A stretch of 64,000 bases of DNA from Apostichopus japonicus (GCF_037975245.1 NC_092566.1:10695501-10759500), one strand, 5' to 3'. Counted from the first letter of the stretch, positions 25,538 through 38,570 are shown. The notes: generated by a model not told the origin, from the letters alone. Made by a program: numbers and translations.

Positions 25538-25705
25538 CTTCTCATCGCTATCCGTGAATGCTTCGTATCGATCTTTACTGCCGATCTTGTTGATGACTTG
25601 AGCGACCCCGATGACCTCTCCACCAAGATCTTTGATCGGCATTGAAAGCATGGATCGGGTTTTGTAGCCAGTCAGCATATCAATTTCATTGTTGAATCTA
25701 GGATC
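25538..25705 (-). CDS. PDE5: PDE5/PDE11-like phosphodiesterase, exon 3: second half of GAF-A
   Basis: The 168-nt, phase 0-0 exon has acceptor tttttgttgcag. It encodes 56 residues (273-328) beginning [20 protein letters not shown], which directly continues the NIANAYE end of exon 2. The join NAYE|DPRFN matches the uninterrupted motif of PDE5 (DAYEDPRFN). It continues [20 protein letters not shown] and ends with the NK(x)nF(x)3DE signature of cGMP-binding GAF domains: Asn311-Lys312, Phe322, Asp326-Glu327. The signature supports ligand binding by this GAF, as established for PDE2/5/6/10/11. The donor (GAGAAG|gtttgt) is weak, and a second splice-like element lies 31 nt further on. The intron upstream is about 28.4 kb, the longest in the window. 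Confidence 0.95.
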
Positions 25706-28499
25706 CTGCAACAAAAATAAAGATATAATTATATATAATCAGTAAAAAGAAGAAATTAAAGAAAATTGAAGAAAATTATGGTCTGGCAGATGCAAACTAC
25801 TGATAACTTTTGAATTTACATTGTCACTATAAACTGATGAAATTTTAAAATGACAAGTTAGACTAGCTATATATATTATGTTATAAAATGAAAAGAGATT
25901 TAATCTGTCTTACAATCTTTAAAAAGTTTAACTTACAAAACTTCCAATATTATGAAACAAATATCGTAAATATCTGCAAAGCCCCGTTTCTAGACTGCCT
26001 AACAATGGATAGCGTGCACTATACGTACATATTACAACTGCAGTGCTTATTCCGACCAAAAATACTACGGTACATGTGCTGCGAATTTTCCCAGATACCT
26101 TGCCAAACAACTGTGAGCTCATCCCCTGTCTTACACCTGTTAGTTAACATTTTTTGGCATGTTTCCAGGGAACGTTTCATGGAGTAAACTGTTTTGGCTC
26201 CACTCTAGAATTAATTGGGGCAGTCAGTAGAGGATCGTTAAAGTTATGCGAAATATTATCTTAGACGTTCAAGAAAAGTAGGTCAAATATCCCCGTAACA
26301 TTAAGGAAAGCTTAACACACCTCAAGCCAACTGACTCCTCTGAATGAAGAAAACTGTCTATTCCCCATGATATACAAGGCACAGTCCATACCACGCACGC
26401 ATAGCACGATAACAAGGCCCCTAGCTATGGCAGTCTTTATGACTTTCATGATCAGCACAAAACGTACAGAGAAAATGTTTTCTTTTTACTTGAAAATGAA
26501 ATGCTTGTCACTTCATGAAACCTCTACCTCACTGAAAATAGAATCTAATTCTTTCTCAATTACATATTGCAGTCAGTAAGTGCCGTTAATTTAAACATCA
26601 TTTACTTTACAGCCAGACAATCAACAAATTAATGTACCCGAACAATTCTTATTTTATCGCTTCAGAAAATTTTCTCTCTAAGAAAGAAGTGTTTAAAGAC
26701 AAAATTTACCAAAGTGTCACTGACATGTTCATAAACTGATCCCATCTAACTAGATGCAAAGATAATAAAACATGACACTACTAAATTTGATTGTTTGTAA
26801 ATTTGCCAAATTGCTGTCACTTTATGAATCTTCCATACACGGTTGTCAGCAAATTAACACATCGTACCCGACTGACAAATACAAGTATGTCAAACATTCA
26901 ATTAATCTACTGGCAGCAGAAACAGTTTTTTTCTAACATTTACTTGACTCGAAAATAATGAAACCAGTTTTGTCATTAAGGTATGTGTATACATGCACAT
27001 CCCCCTTCTCTCAACGCTAACACAATCTCTCTAATAGAAAAAAAAAATCTTCCGTATTCGAAAAATTATTATACGACTTGACATCGTCGTCGAGGCATAA
27101 ATGCCTTTTTTTGTCCTTACTTTCATCGTAGTGACATGAAACTATGATTATGGAGAGGAAATAAGTTTCATTTGTTTATGTTGACGAGAAAAAAAAAGAA
27201 AAAAAAATTCTACACCTGGAAAATACTTAAATTCTGAATCTCTGGTAAGAGACAATTTTGCTGTATTCATAATCCATATTGCCAGCAGAGCTAAGCACAA
27301 TGCCACTGCCGATATTCCCTGCTGCTTCTTAATGGAAAATCAATTATCATGACGTCTTTAGCTCAAAGTTTGTTTATGCAGACATCATATTTTTGCATTC
27401 GCTCAATCTCCCCATCTCTAAGATTTTTTTTGAATTTTTTTTTTTTCTTCTTCTCCTTTCTTTTCTTTCATTCTTTTGATCGATTAGTGGTCGACCTTGG
27501 AGACAATTTTCTCTGTCGTGTATATATATATAGACGTTATATCGCATGTCCAAACTTCAACTTATGTCATCTGCATCACAATTCGGGATTGGCAAATAAA
27601 AGCAGGTGCATAATTTAAACAAATTTAAAGTCTATCATTTTTAAACATTGTACATCTCGGTAAAGCCCTACCATATGTAACAAATTGAGAGTGTTTTTTT
27701 TTTTTTTAATTTTTTTATGTCTTCTCTCTTCTTCATCTTCTTCTCCTACAGCTACAGGAGAGGTTGGCATAAAGCCAAAGGACTATCAGACTTAATGTGA
27801 TGATACAGCGAGGGTCCTGAGAGGGGTTTTAGAAAATTGACAATATCAGCAAAGAGGGAAGGGTATATATATATTATAAGACAACTGATAACATTTGTAT
27901 GGGATCAAGCAAGAATTCAAGACCCACAAGTATAAGGTTGTGTTTATCATTAAGACAATATCTGTTTAAGAATTAAAGCTAAACCAGGAAACCCAAAAAT
28001 GCATCTAGGGATTCCTTGTCCATAGGAAATATATTTTTTTATGTACCATGGTTTCAAATTGACACTTTTAATATTTGTGAAGTGACTGTGTTGACACTCA
28101 GGTATAGAATGCTTAAAGGGAGTGAATTAGTCGCGCACAAAGAAATGTCTGATGCCGGTAATCTGACCTAGTTTCGAATGAGGCGTAACAGAAGTGTCAG
28201 ACGCCACTATCAAACCAAGAAAATACACACACAGCTTGCTACCATTGGTAATATAGACACTAGTGTACAGTCAATACATGCAGCTACGGTCAATACCCAC
28301 AACACAGTGCACATAGCAGCGATGGACATCTCAGGTCTAGATAAAAGATAACAAGGTATCACGTTTCCTTACTGTCTGCATTTTGTAGCGACAAGGAAAA
28401 AACTTTCAGACGGCAGCACATGGTTTGGGGCTAGTCTTCAATGCCTTTAAGATCCATGGGCATTGAGTAACATTTTGTGAACCAAGAATCACAGTATGA

Positions 28500-29040
28500 A
28501 TCATCAAAGTTTTACCTAGACTGAGATATCATGTTTACGAGGCTTTCACGGTTTCACCTCTGATCTCCACCATTGTTTATAGGGTTGTTGTACTCTCCGC
28601 AGGTCTTTATTAATTATTTAACAATAGAAGATCATACAGATTGATTTCATGTTAACAAGGTCATAAATCAGCTTCTTGTATTCAATTTTGGGCATTACGT
28701 GCCATATATAAGATCCAGGCATGTTTTCCTGCTTGATATATTATTTTTACAAGGTTTTCCCCACTTGACATCTGGTGATCTCAAATGACCTTTGACCATC
28801 ACCAAATATAAGAGGGTTTTTCTACTCAATATGGGGAACCCACACACTATATATGAGACTCATAAAAGTTTCCCTTCTTGAGATCTATTTACAAGGTTTT
28901 CAGTTTGACCCCTGATGACCCTGAATGACCTTTGACTTCCACCACAAACAGTACGGGAGTTGTATTCAATATTGGGCATCCACATGCCAAGTATGAGATC
29001 CTTCAAGGTTACCCTTCTTGAGATATCTTGATCACAAGCA
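28500..29040 (+). repeat. Degenerate tandem repeats of about 142 bp
   Basis: AAGGTTTTC occurs at 28751 and 28892. It is followed each time by TTGAC, then a TGATCTC/TGACCCT stretch, AATGACCTTTGAC, a TTCTACTCAAT/TTGTATTCAAT-type block, a CATCCACATGCC-type block, ATGAGATCC and CCTTCTTGAGAT. A weaker third unit lies upstream (28510-28700). Confidence 0.75.
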
Positions 29041-29044
29041 ACAT

Positions 29045-29064
29045 CACATACACACACACACACA
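29045..29064. repeat. (AC)n microsatellite
   Basis: Run of acacacacacacacaca. Confidence 0.85.
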
Positions 29065-30227
29065 TATGCCATCACCATTACATATATTCATTTTGCCTTC
29101 AGAAAGGAATAATAAATTAATTGCCATTTTCAGTTAAATCTGACACGGTTTTAAGTTATAAATATCTGCCTTAATAAAAATAGTCCTGTGATTAACTGAA
29201 TTAAATAACCAGCAACAAAATATGGCTACATCACTACTTGCTGCACAATAGTTTTCATAAAAAGTGCATGCCATTAACTCCCTGTTGGTATACTAAGTAC
29301 TATAGGGTTTTTATTGCTCTTCATTATACATGCTATTAAGTACAGTAATATATGGCAAATTCAAAGTACTTGGTTGCCTTTCATACTACAGTTCAACCTT
29401 CAATCCAACAAATTCATCATACACAATTAAATAGCATTACACAATGTCAAATACTGTAGGATAGGTTCATTTCTTTTTGTCAAGTGGTTTAATATATATT
29501 AAGTAGATAGCCTTCAGCTGGATATACTAACGGGAGCAGTTGCGGCATCAAGGGTACGGTATTTGTCCCCCCCCCCACCCCTCCCAGTTATTATAATACT
29601 TACTCCCTTGTTGTCCCACAATTGGCTCTGGTAAAACAAAGCTGAATCCCTGCAGCCTCTGCACAGCCCCTACATTTGCCTGTGATGAGCATTCACCTTA
29701 TACATGCATTTACGCACTTCCAAAATGTTTTCCCACCAAACTGTTTGCTTGCCATCCAATTCCCTACCCCCACCCCCCCCACCACCACCCCTCCCACCTC
29801 CCCACTCTGCTGTCACTGGCTGTTCATGAGAGTATGATATCAAGAGATTTACATCATACAAGATTTCAAGAATGCACTGTGATGGATTTATGGATTCTGG
29901 TAAACATTATGTAGCTGTAATTAATATTTTAGCAATAAATGTTACCCAGTTGTTTTGACAGCAATATCGGTGCAATTAATTTAACATAAGCTAAAGTAAC
30001 AGTGTGCATGGCATTGAACTCCTTTTATTATCTTCCACATTTGCAGCAACATAATAAGTGCTGTATGAATATAGTACCATGGCATTTTTTAAACTTCTGA
30101 TGAATTTTAATTATTGTTGTATAAATTACTTTATATCATAGCTATCGTCAATATAGTATCATTCACCTCAATTACATACAATGTCAGATGTTACTGCATG
30201 TACAGACCTTTTGGTTTTCATAGCTTA

Positions 30228-30606
30228 GCGAGAGGGCGTTGTGGTCAAGTGGTTAAGGCAGTGGACTTGTGATCTAAGGATTACAGGTTCGAGCCCTGGC
30301 CAGATCATTGCGTTGTGTCCTTGGGCAAGGCACTTCATCTCCATTGCCTCTCTTCACCCAGGTGTATAAATGGGGACTTGCGAGGTGACTTGTAAATATA
30401 GTTGCGAGCGTCGGTTTGTGGCTGCACCCTATGGGAAGTCCCCCAGGGGACACGTGGCTGTGGTGCACTGTGGTGCCCCAGGAGAGATTGTTTGAATTGT
30501 GCACACTTTGGTGTGTAGGTGTGAAAAGTTACCAATGACCAGGGTTAAGTACAAAAGCGCATAGAACTTTTGGATTATGCGCTATATAAATAACGGGGTA
30601 ATAATA
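30228..30606 (+). mobile_element. tRNA-derived SINE, full length with target duplication
   Basis: The head carries RNA polymerase III promoter parts: an A-box-like TGGTCAAGTGGTTAAGGC (30242-30259) and a B box GGTTCGAGCCC (30286-30296), 26 bp apart, as in tRNA genes. A central region follows (TTGTGTCCTTGGGCAAGGCA, then TTCACCCAGGTGTATAAATG). The tail is GCGCTATATAAATAACGGGG with (TAA)n. ATAGCTTA flanks both sides (30220-30227 and 30607-30614), an 8-bp target-site duplication. SINEs of this kind are moved by a partner LINE. I cannot assign it to a named superfamily. Confidence 0.9.
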
Positions 30607-30636
30607 ATAGCTTAACTTTTAGAGAATTGTCAAAAT

Positions 30637-31009
30637 CCCCCAAAGTTACTGGTTTGCGTATTTGTGAATGACAATGATACTGACCTGCATTCTCCACTCT
30701 ACATATACAGTATGCACTCATATCTACCTAGGTGATGCAGGGGATACAGGTGATGCATCTTGAATTTAGGGCCTTGCTGCTATCAGAAACTTCACCAAAA
30801 ACCTTCAAACCAACAAGATTTCTACGGTTGTAAATCACACTGGAAAATACAGTTGTAAGCCTTGAGACTGGAAGGAAGAGGATGTGGGTGTTGACCCTGA
30901 AGTAGGTGAAGTGGGGGTGCAGTGCTAAAATGTTACCAACTATTGGAAGCTCAGTAGATTATAGTGCATATGTAGAATGGAGACAGGTAAGAGAGGAGGG
31001 AATTAAACC
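30637..31009 (+). mobile_element. MITE-like foldback family, copy A (complete)
   Basis: The left end is CCCCAAAGTTACTGGTTTG, then ACTGACCTGCATTCTCCACT. The right end is TGTAGAATGGAGACAGGTAA followed by GAGAGGAGGGAATTAAA. The inner parts of the ends are inverted copies of each other. The middle carries GAAGGAAGAGGATGTGGGTG, shared with copy C. Confidence 0.75.
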
Positions 31010-32112
31010 ATAATGTGTCATATTTAGTAATAATGAAAGCAAATGTCTCAAGTTTCAATGCAAAATGGTCACACAAAAACATGTTCTAGATTCCAGCTAT
31101 AATTCAATTAAGAATGCACCATTGTGTAGTAAACTAGCTGATATAAACTTGTTCAAATAGGCTACTTTTAAATAGTTACATAAATCTAACTGGAATAATT
31201 GTGTATTTAAAAAGAAACATTCAATAAACATTTTTTCCAAGCATTGATTTAGTTCAAATATTTCACTCATTTTTATGTTATATTGCTTTTACCTAATTCC
31301 TTTTCTTTTCTTTCATTTTGCTTAATTTTTTCTCTTTTATTTCCGTAAATTAAGAAATGTACAAAGATTTGTCTGGAATTCCACCACAGACATACATAAA
31401 CCAATCTGACCACTCTAACGTTCAGACAGTCCAACACTCATTTCCACTGCTTCAACCTCTGTTTTCCTGTTCTATGCACATTCTATGAGCATTGGATGTT
31501 TCTGTGACTGTATCTTACAAATCGATTAAAATGAAGTTAACCTCATCAGAACCTTGTAACGACAAAAGTGACAAAAGAGTCTCGACAGTGAGGTACTATG
31601 TAGGACACCATGGATGCGGCGGACGTGCTTGGATTTCAAGATCTGTAAGAATGAGTTAGTACTGTACAGGTACCATGTATAGGTACATTACATTATATAC
31701 ATCACGTACAGTATGTAATGGCCTGGATCGTATGGAATTTGGGTTCATCAAACTGTGTGTGTAATTTTGGTCACTCACATTAAATGCTAGAATTATGCTA
31801 GGGATGACAATCACTGGCAAGAGGATAAATAAAATCAAAGATACAGAAAAGTAGTCTATACTGTTAAACTAGTTTTGCAATTTGTTTAGTTGCATTTAAT
31901 TTTGCCCATTTCCATGAATGCCTCGAGGGGTGTACTATAATAAAAGATCTCCTCTTCCTTCTCAATCTGACTTTTAAGGTATCAGAATATCCCTTTAAAG
32001 TCCATGAGCATGCTCAGAATCAGATGTCTGGCTGCAATATAAGCTCCCTCCTGTTGGCCTCAATAATATGCTAGTAATAAAAACCACAAATGGTCAGCTA
32101 AGATTCACCATG

Positions 32113-32148
32113 CATATATATCTATATATATATATATATATCTATATG
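32113..32148. repeat. (TA)n microsatellite
   Basis: Run of tatatatatat with two C interruptions. Confidence 0.9.
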
Positions 32149-35100
32149 TGTGCTGCAGTATCTATTTCAATGTAAACTTCAAAGTATTGGCTCTCAGTAA
32201 ATTTTATCTGGCTTCTTCAACCTTCTCAAATGTCTGTCTCTTGACCAATTTTATCACAGAGGAGCCTTTTAGCTCAGAAATATTATTTCTAAAAAAAACT
32301 TTAATTAAGTACATAGACACATGGGCATAAAGTTTGGTCAATGTAAACGATACTTTACCTTCAAGAACAGAGATTTTACAGCACAGCAAAAGCCTATCAC
32401 TTACAGTAATTGTTAACACTATGCAATATGTGCTAAGTTAACAGACCGATTCAACTTTGCAACTTGAATGAGTTGAATCAAAGTCAGGTATGATTTCAAC
32501 AGCTAGGGAAGTCTGCAGACTATACTGTAGTTCGGGACAAGTTTTGATTGCTTCAACAAGAAAATACAACAATTATGAAAATTACACATCCACTACCCTG
32601 TAAAATATCAGCCTTGTACAGTATGGATTTAAGTATGATGAAATACTGTACTTCTTCCAGACTAATATGGGTGGGTGGTAGAACATAATAGAGTGTAATG
32701 AAATGGTATTGTGTGGTGAACAAGGGGGAAAGGGAGGGGGAGGGGAGGGTGAGGGAGGGGAGGGGTAGGGATGTTCTTCTAAACTCCCTTGAAGTACCAG
32801 AGCTAAAATTAATAAACTAAATTCATGTGCTTTACACACAAGAGAAATATTGCACAGTAAATTAATCCCTTCCATGAAAAAGACAATTACTTATTCTATA
32901 ATTATGCCTTAGAACTAATTACGCAGTGCAGCTCAATGCTCAGTGTATCTTTGTGATGCCCTTAGCTTGGTTTGGTTGAGGGCACTAAAAACTTCTCTTT
33001 TTCATCCATTACACTTTATACAATTTACTACTTTTATGTTTCAAACTACATTTTTCAAATTGCGTAGATGTATGTGCCGACACATTTGACATAAAGTTAC
33101 ATTTTCAGTGGCAATTCATTTTTGTGAACAAAAGAAACATGTTTACAGGGTGTATTAAGCAAAAAGTTTCAAGTTTGTTGAATAGCAAACTCCACTGAAT
33201 GAGAGCTCTAGAGGATATACTACATATTTGTACAGTATATATGCGTATAATTCTAAGGGAGGCATGATTGACTTTAGGTGATCACCCCAACCTCCCTCCC
33301 TCCCCCCCAGCAGACAGAATATTATAGAAAAAAATCCAAGTGACATTTTACAGTGCAACCTGTATGTGCAGTACTATTGACAGTTGAAAACTCTTTAACA
33401 ATGTTTCACAAGTTGTTAAATGCAACAACATTTTACAATAAATACTGTATCCTTAGACCCTTCCCCCTTCAAGATAATATATCCATTGGAAGCATCGAAA
33501 CAGTTAAGCAAAGAAAGCAATTAAAAACCAGTACTATGAACACATTAATGATGTCAAAATCTGCCATTGACCTAAGTTACTGTACTTTTCTACATCACTG
33601 TTGGCCTGCAGCCAAGTTATAAATTATGTGCTTATAAGTCACATTAGAACATATCCAACATCATTGTACTGGCATGTCTCAAATGAAATCAAATGAATAT
33701 ATGTCTTCATATTTTCTTTCCCTTCATACATTGCTATCTTAATCACCTTTAAAACTGAACACAAAGTTTGAAAGTTTTATTCCCTGCTGGGTTTTAACTG
33801 TGTCCCTCCAAATTACGCTCAAACATTTTAGGAGTGTTACAATAAACTAAATGTTAGCTAGCTTTAAAAAATCTGTAAAATGTACAGTATATGAAAACAA
33901 CTGCCTTGAGGATGTTTGAAGAAAACCCATTTGCTGAAGTTTGAACAGAACCTACCATTACATAATACCGATGCTTCATACTATTAAACCAATTCATTTC
34001 AGGCTCCATCGATTTAAACATTTCTTAATTTTCACCCTTCTACGTACAGTCAGCAGTATATGTTCTATATACAGTACTATATATCTCTATATAAATCTAT
34101 TCCTTGTCCTTTTTCTAGGATATCGCTTCATAGCAACATCTAATATTGGAATTCTACATGTCACAGATTGACAAACCGCAACCAAATGGCAAACATACCG
34201 TTAAATGGTTTATTTTTAGCTCTCGTTGCAAATGGGATAACCTGATACGAAGCCTGGCATGATAACAATGAAGACCAGGAAGAACATAGAGTACCCCGGT
34301 GGTGACCAAACAGACATAACAACAATTACCTAACATACCACGCATTCTGCTATTCCGCTCTGGTTGTAGCACATCAACGCTATAGCTCCTCTTGAGCCAT
34401 CACAGGGGCCTCTCCGCATTTCACATTGTGCCTCACCGTACGCTGCAGTACGTCCTAGATTTGACGTTTTTTATCTGAATTGCTTCTTCCACCCGTGATG
34501 GAGGGGAGGGTCCAAAACTAATTTGACAGACACTCATATTTAACATGCTGAGCTCTGCTTGGCAGGGTCCTCGGTGTATCGTTAAGGTTAAAGCAGGAGG
34601 GAGAGATACCTTATCGTTGCTTACGTCATACGTGCTGGGAAACATTTCTCTCTTCTATCCGTTGGTATTTGAGGTCCACAAAAGGGTACAAGTGTCTGGC
34701 CAAAGTGTGGAGATGTTTGCATAATTAAATCAAATTCTCCTCTTTATTGTATCATGTTCTTGGCGGAGTAGCCCCATCAAGAAACCATGTACCTTCTGCG
34801 GGATTGTGTGAGCGAGGGTGACATTCCGAGGTGCTTGACAAATGGCATGCCGACGGTTTATCCGTTATCTTTAAATAACTCCATCCATGTAGACGAAAAA
34901 CGATAGCCGATTATGCACCAGCGCATTCCCCAATGTTGATTATTGTTACAGATAAAGAGGTATTACTCTAAGGATATTCACAATAGCAAAAACTAAAAAT
35001 AAACCGTTGGCTCTGAACATTTTGTTTTCAAGAGAGTTAACAACGGGTTATTTTTGAGTAGTTGTTTTTGCTGCGTAATGTTCTTCTCACCGGATTCAAG

Positions 35101-35342
35101 TATAACATGGCCTATGTTTTATGTACGAGTTGGTTTATGAAAGTATTTCCTTTCCTTCCAATGGGCACATTTTATAAATTAGCGCCTCTCTTCAACACAG
35201 ATTCTCTCATGCAAAAGTAAGTCTAGGCTATACAGTATGTACAGTACCTACCATAGCTATGAAAAATATTGCAACTGTATGACAGGTTTTGGGGCAAAGC
35301 TTTCTTGTGGTGTTTCTGAAGAATGGCTGGATTGTGTAGATT

Positions 35343-35364
35343 ACCCAAAAGTTACTGATTTGGG
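35343..35364 (+). mobile_element. MITE-like foldback family, left-end scrap
   Basis: CCCAAAAGTTACTGATTTGGG matches the outermost left end of copies A, B and F. It runs straight into the 59-bp tandem repeat. Confidence 0.4.
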
Positions 35365-35529
35365 TACACAAGGGACAAACGGGGATCTTCAGTCACGCCC
35401 TCAATATATCTACCAATCAAGATGTACACAAGGAACAAACAGGGATCTTCAGCCGCGCCCTCAATATATACCATTCAAGAAATACACAAGGGACGAACAG
35501 GGATCTTCAGCCGCGCCCTTAATCTACAG
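35365..35529 (+). repeat. Three tandem units of about 59 bp
   Basis: TACACAAGGGACAAACGGGG / TACACAAGGAACAAACAGGG / TACACAAGGGACGAACAGGG at 35365, 35425 and 35483. Each is followed by ATCTTCAG, then CGCCCT, then AAT(A/C)TA. They give a 112-codon open frame (35237-35575) with a repeated GTxGTNxDLQxRPQYI peptide. I think this is incidental, though a short repeat-bearing exon cannot be excluded. Confidence 0.9.
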
Positions 35530-35734
35530 AGGGGGCTGTCATAATTCTGTCCCCTCTCGTTTCTGCAAAACTTGACAAGCTGCAGCCTGTGAAATAATGT
35601 TTACAATCAGCACAATGGTTGCGCTGCATTTACAAATTCTTTGGAGATCTGTAAACATTATAAATATTTGCAATAGGTCCCAGAGCCATACAGTATACTG
35701 CACATCAAGAGGTATGGCTCTTATAGACTGACTG

Positions 35735-36076
35735 ATATCCCAAAACCTACTGGTTTGAATATTAATGAGTGACGAGCTAACCTGTCTCCCCACAACCGTA
35801 GCACTGTCGTTCTATCGTGAAGGAATGTAAGCTAACAAAGAGTAGTGATACTAACGAGTACCTTAACAACGTCCTTCACTTAGTTCCCTCCGAATAACGT
35901 TGAGGAAAATTCAGACGAAAAAACACAGGATACTGGAACTTTGGATAGTAGAATGAGAAGGGCATTGACCGGAGGAGCGGGTCATAGAGTGTTTAAAGGT
36001 TACCAGGAGATTCTAGGCACAGTAGAACAAGAGTGCTAAGGTTGTGGGGAGACAGGTAAGTGAGGAGGGAAGTAAA
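35735..36076 (+). mobile_element. MITE-like foldback family, copy B (complete)
   Basis: Left end CCCAAAACCTACTGGTTTG, then GAGCTAACCTGTCTCCCCAC followed by AACCGTAGCACTGTCGTTCTA. Right end TAGAACAAGAGTGCTAAGGTT followed by GTGGGGAGACAGGTAAGTGAG. The two 40-bp ends are inverted copies with a few mismatches. There is no coding capacity inside. Confidence 0.85.
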
Positions 36077-36399
36077 TAGGATAGCACCCTATTGTTTCTT
36101 CACCAACCTTACTCTTTGCCGGGAAAGCATAAGTGGGTCTCGACAAGTACTGATATTTGCATCCTCAAGGTTACTTACAGCATTAAGATTTATTTCACAT
36201 ACGTTTTTCTGGTAATTTACGTATCTTCTAATTTATGTAGTCTTAGGTATTGTTTTTTGCTATGTTAATTTTTTTCTTTTTTCTTAACTGTCTTGCATAT
36301 CAGACATAAATTTGAAAGTGAATTCTATTGACAAAATATCCAATATAAATTTAATCTCTTTAATTTTACGATTCAGACTATCCAACACAAACCATACAC

Positions 36400-36562
36400 T
36401 CAGAAGGAAGAGGATGTGGGTGATGACTCAGAAGTGGGTGGTGACCTGGAAGTGGGTCAATGTGGGCGACGGGATAAAATGTTAACATTTGTAAACTATG
36501 GAAATATGGTAAAGTGCAAAAGTAGTGTTGAGACATGTAAGATAAGAATGAAGTACCGTATA
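36400..36562 (+). mobile_element. MITE-like foldback family, copy C (right half)
   Basis: Shares GGAAGAGGATGTGGGTG with copy A, then ATAAAATGTTA, and ends GTTGAGACATGTAAGATAAG. It is diverged, with the donor-like core altered to ACATGTAAG. Confidence 0.65.
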
Positions 36563-38344
36563 AATTAATGCTTCCCCAACCACTTTAACAGCTCAGATTA
36601 GAAAAACACCTGCTGATGTTTTTGCCTCTTTTTTTTCCTTTTCTTTGTTAAGATTTCAGGAAGAATTATTTATCTGTTCGCTAGGAACAACTGGAATGTG
36701 GCAACCAGCAGAAATTGCTGTTTTGCTGTTGTGTTAATGTCTACCTCTAGGCCCATATCCTTCTATGGATGTATTACCACATCTCGAGAACAAGATATCC
36801 AAAGCTGGTTGCCTTGCGCCGTTGAAAAGTTTGAGCGTTTCAAATCCAGACAATTAATGCGGTAACAACACATGTATTGGCAGCAAAGAATGTTCTTCGT
36901 GCTAGATCTGCAGACTCTCGCCACCTGCTTGAGAGAGGACAATTTCTACTTGAATAATTTGATTGAGGGGAAATTTCCTGTCTTGAGAAGGATCTGTCAT
37001 GCCTGCCATGGTCCAGTAATTCAATAATCCACTGTTTGTATGCACTGTTTATAGCCCTGCAATGCAATGAACACACCATCTAATGAAAACCCTGGTTAAA
37101 GAAAAAAAAGAAGCTCTCCAAAAGCAATTCAAAATTCCCAGGCTTCAATTTGCAGTCAAACTCCCTTTAGAGCTAGCTTTAGGTGAAAGCTTTATTTTCA
37201 GAGCTTCAAAGAAAACATTTCTCCTACGCGTGGCATGCACAGGTCTTTTATCGGTGAAAAGGACTTCAGAAACTGCTAATTACAGAGACTGTAAATCTTA
37301 TCTCTATATACCAATATACAAATGTACCATCTTACAATATTCGAATGATCTAGCTCTAACATGTCCTCGGTATGTAGAACTTTACTTGGTTGAGGGTCTG
37401 GCTGCTACTGTCTTGGTTAAATTGCTTTCATTTAAATGCATGGCCATAGGAAAGTGTTTCAAGTGAATGGTGATAGAGCAATGTATAGCAGCAGTAGCAT
37501 ATGATGATGTTAATTGAGTCCCGCCAATGCAGCTGTGTGTAAGTATATCAAGGCCACGGTTCTTCACTGCTGGCTTCAAATCAACAAATTAAGAACTGCA
37601 CAGTAGATAAGTTTTTATGATCTGAGTGACTGATAAAATTACGTCCCTGATAGTGGCCGCCGTATACAAGTTACAGTATTTATGGAATTTCTTTTTGTTC
37701 CTAACTGAAGATATTGTTTACTGACTATAATACAGTAGCTATTTTGACTGGCAAATTACATATTACCCTTAATTATTCAAGATAGTGGATCAAAACCATA
37801 TGCTATACATGATGTCATATCATGGCAGACATTTTTCAAAAGCTTTATTTTTCCTCTTATAATGTTCTCGTTGGTTTATATTTGAACGTGATACATTTGG
37901 AATATTTTGCTGAACAGCTGCCAATATTCTCTACATTTAGAATTTCATCAACATGCACCCTTTTTTTTAACATTATTAAGGAACTAAGTCTTCCTCTGTG
38001 AATAAGTGAATTTACTAAACAAGTTTAATCAAGAGTAAAACCATTTTCAGCCGAGTTGCCCCGATGACATCATTCACTCTACTGTTGCCAGATGCATTCA
38101 TAAAATGCCACCAAATTTGAAACATTTGTGACTTTGCCATACAAAAGTCTGCTAAATGCGGACGTGGTTTTTGACCCACTTCCACTAGTTTTATTCAGCA
38201 ATCAACTATAACCATTTGAAATAACCTTTAACCACCACAACCTAGTCATGGCATTAGGATTTGGTTCAACTTGGTTTTGGAAATCTGTAGACCCGATTAT
38301 AATTTTGGTAACCCCAAAATTGACTGATACTTAAAAAGTCTAGG

Positions 38345-38570
38345 TTTAAAGGGAGAGATTAAGAGACTGGAGTGTAGGGAAGTTATACTTTAGGAGGCTG
38401 GCAGAGACTGGGAGATGGTGAACGTTGAGAGAAGACATCATAAAGAGACTCTATTGAGAAGGGTCGAGAAGGCTAGGATGAGGCTATGTGAGGTGGCTGG
38501 AAGCTGAAGGAGAAGGCTGAAAGGAGGCTAGGAGGAGGCTGGAGAGAGAGAAAGAGAAGAAAGCAAACCA
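38345..38570 (+). repeat. Purine-rich stretch with repeated GGCT steps
   Basis: About 225 bp of almost pure A/G broken by repeated GAGGCT/AAGGCT words (gaaggctgaaaggaggctaggaggaggctgg). It has no clear single period. Confidence 0.6.

Noticed and set aside
30233-30300. A functional tRNA gene
   Set aside because: A and B boxes are present, but the sequence continues into a SINE body with a tail and target duplication, and the acceptor and anticodon arms do not pair convincingly.
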